A stretch of 64,000 nucleotides of DNA from Yponomeuta sedellus. Lineage: Eukaryota > Arthropoda > Insecta > Lepidoptera > Yponomeutidae. Made by a program: the position numbers and the translations under genes. This document shows, one piece after another, positions 62,126-64,000 of the stretch (its first letter is position 1; every line of letters begins with the position of its first letter). A model generated the notes under the pieces. It was given only the letters and a program-made list of their open reading frames with translations. It was not told where the DNA came from and ran no database searches. Where the stretch lies: positions 826,001 through 890,000 of the forward strand of contig OW203737.1 of NCBI GenBank assembly GCA_934045075.1, in the 5' to 3' direction.

Positions 62126-64000
62126 CAGAGGCACGATGAAATAGGCAAAACCCATCTACTAAATCGTGCAGGACATACATCCTTAAGATGCAGTGGCGAT
62201 AAACGGAAATGGAATGCAAAATTAAATAATCGGCAAACACCAGGAAGCCTGCATTTTAGCAGCGACAATCGACCATTATCCGACATTTCGTAGACCCCGG
62301 ACTTTCTTCAGTTGGTTACAGCAAATCACAGGTTATTGACAAGGCTGCCTGTCGTACTTTGAGTTAGAAATACCTGCAGCAAATGCACGGGACAGAGTGA
62401 TTTAAGAGGCAATGGCGGAGTCGGGGCATGATGGCAAAGAACCCAGACTTTCTTTAAAATTTGCACTCTGGAGAGACTTACAACGGAAATGCAACGCCAA
62501 ATGATATCCAGTGCACAGACCAAAAAGTCTAAGGTGCAGTGACGATCGACGGTAACACCTCAGATCCGACACTTTATTGGATACTGGCCGGCTACTGCAG
62601 GTTAATGGTTTCTGAGTGGAAAGTGCCAGAAGTGTTGTTGTCTTTGTTGTGCTGTGAATTAGCAGTGGTGACAGGTGGGTTATCGCTTAAAACACCTGTT
62701 ATAATTTGAAACGTATGTCCCACGCGTCAGTTAGGGCAAACGTGCCTCCGAAACTCTCTAAAATAAGATAACAGTGCGACGCAGAACCATCCTATGAAAA
62801 ACATATTCTGCCGACAAATAGACTTTTTTCGAATGGACTATCATGGAAAGTATAATGTACTGTGCATGTAGACGAAACAGCCACGCAAGCCACCAACTTC
62901 CTTTCCTCCGGCGCCAGCCCTAACTCCAACCGCCAGCGGCGAGCTGACCCCGTTAGCACAGTCACGTCGCCATCGCTGCCACCGTTGCCCAACCGCTGAC
63001 GTAATGTGGAAAGTTATGCTGATGTCAGCCGAAGTGAGGTAACACAGTGACGTTGGAGCATCTAAAAACAATAAAGGTTAAGTAAACCAGATCGTGCGAG
63101 GCGTTCAGTTTCGCAACGAAGACTAGATAAATTTTTTTGGAGAATCCCGCCGCAGCGTTTTGGGAACTGCTTGGATTGGGTTTTTTTTAGACAAGTTCCG
63201 CTTGATTTCATTGTTGTTTTTGGGTTTTGCAGCCGTGAGCCCGTGACACCGTAGAATTTACTGCAATCGAGATTGTCGTTTCGTTTCTCAAGAGTTCGAA
63301 TCGTTTTTTCGAGAGCACCCACTACGCAGTGCACTGGACAAACTCAAGAATGCTACGCTACCTCAACTCAGAATGCCTTTCTCTTTTGACTGCAGGCAGC
63401 CGGTACCTTTTAAAGTACAAGTAAAAATTATTGAATGCAAGCGACCATTTGGACTAGACCTCCGTGAGCCCACACAAATAGCTCGGAAACATCATACTTG
63501 AAAAGGTCTTGATAGTACGGGCGAGTGATTAAGTACTCACATAGTGGTATTCCGGTTCGACGGCCGGCCTTAGCCTAGTTAGGTGACGTGAAGGGCCAAT
63601 CGTGCTCCCCTCTAGTGCGTGAGCTGAGCATTGGTTCAATGACATAACGAGCCTTGCACCAGACAAATTGCTCCGAACAGAAGTGAACGAATACAAAAAA
63701 AATTGTAATTGTTGTGTTGGTGCCCGCAACTTCGTTTGCACACTATTCAGCCACGCGGGAGCATGGCAATCTAAGTTAGAGTAAAGACCCATGATTTTTG
63801 AGAAGACTTGACTGGCCCGCGTGGGCGTTCTAAAAAAATGTAAAGCTAATCCAGACTAATGTTACTAAGGGCGTCGTCATGTGATCGTAGCCGGGTGTAA
63901 CTGCAACACAGCATTCAACGTAACGCTCAGTACATTTTTTCCTATACATTTTAATGCTAACGTTAAAATTAAAAACGTTAGGTTTTTAATGACTTTTTCA
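62126..64000. other. Unannotated terminal stretch
   Basis: Loose internal similarity between 62185-62330 and 62510-62610 (ttaagatgcagtggcgataa versus taaggtgcagtgacgatcga; acaggttattga versus gcaggttaatgg) hints at an old duplication. A polypyrimidine-like ttgggttttgcag at 63214-63230 resembles a splice acceptor but opens no convincing exon. Confidence 0.35.

Noticed and set aside
63214..63334. Splice acceptor (ttttgcag) starting an exon
   Set aside because: No open frame of useful length follows on the plus strand.

Overview
The window reads as gene-poor nuclear DNA of a moth or butterfly. It is AT-rich and dense in short retroposons, 5'-truncated non-LTR retrotransposon ends, small terminal-inverted-repeat (TIR) elements and Helitron-like elements. 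The lepidopteran call rests on motifs I remember as dispersed across Lepidoptera: the SINE core around CACGTTAAGCCGTTGG, the DNA-element end AACCGACTTC with an adjoining GAGGAGG run, and Helitron ends of the form TCACACTAAT...CAGCTAGT. I could not test this by search. I see no convincing host protein gene, rRNA, functional tRNA gene or CRISPR array. The longest open frames are repeats (an ATTC microsatellite, SINE bodies) or 3' ends of reverse-transcriptase genes.

Recurring families, with labels used in the entries: SINE-A (about 340 bp, 14 whole or partial copies). SINE-B (tRNA-derived head, two alternative 3' tails). Element E (tRNA cloverleaf plus a conserved tail, often folded back on itself). 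LINE-G, a non-LTR element whose ORF ends in (A/G)YVQQWT followed by (GAA)n. LINE-H, an unrelated body with nearly the same last 45 bp as LINE-G. A CR1/Rex/Daphne-like LINE with its 3' UTR family I. A Jockey-like LINE. The dispersed repeats J, D, C, L and Q. Several MITEs and two kinds of Helitron.

Layout. 0-12 kb: SINE-A, J, E nested in SINE-B, a MITE nested in SINE-B, LINE tails. 12-19 kb: CR1-like LINE, E copies, D and B fragments. 19-26 kb: SINE-A, a MITE abutting a Helitron, another MITE, LINE-G, a 370 bp ATTC array. 26-38 kb: tandem E copies, a Helitron, LINE-G with target-site duplications (TSDs) and an adjacent 199 bp tandem duplication, LINE-H, SINE-A, a three-deep nest at 34.5-35.2 kb, and a Helitron carrying an E fold-back. 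38-47 kb: fold-back elements, GT repeat, LINE-G, hairpins, a 398 bp TIR element. 47-52 kb is nearly free of repeats. 52-60 kb: Jockey-like LINE, LINE-H, Helitron, SINE-A, MITEs, E copies and hairpins. 60-64 kb is mostly unannotatable apart from GC-rich patches.

The features are connected by a mobilisation theme. Several TSDs (8-15 bp) and 5' truncations mark target-primed reverse transcription. SINE-A, SINE-B, LINE-G and LINE-H all end near a small stem-loop with a GCAG loop whose stem bases covary between families. This suggests the SINEs are copied by the LINE-G-type reverse transcriptase. The most unusual element is E, whose copies repeatedly carry an inverted copy of their own right end at the left, in one case hinged exactly on the tRNA anticodon stem-loop. 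All alignments were made by eye.
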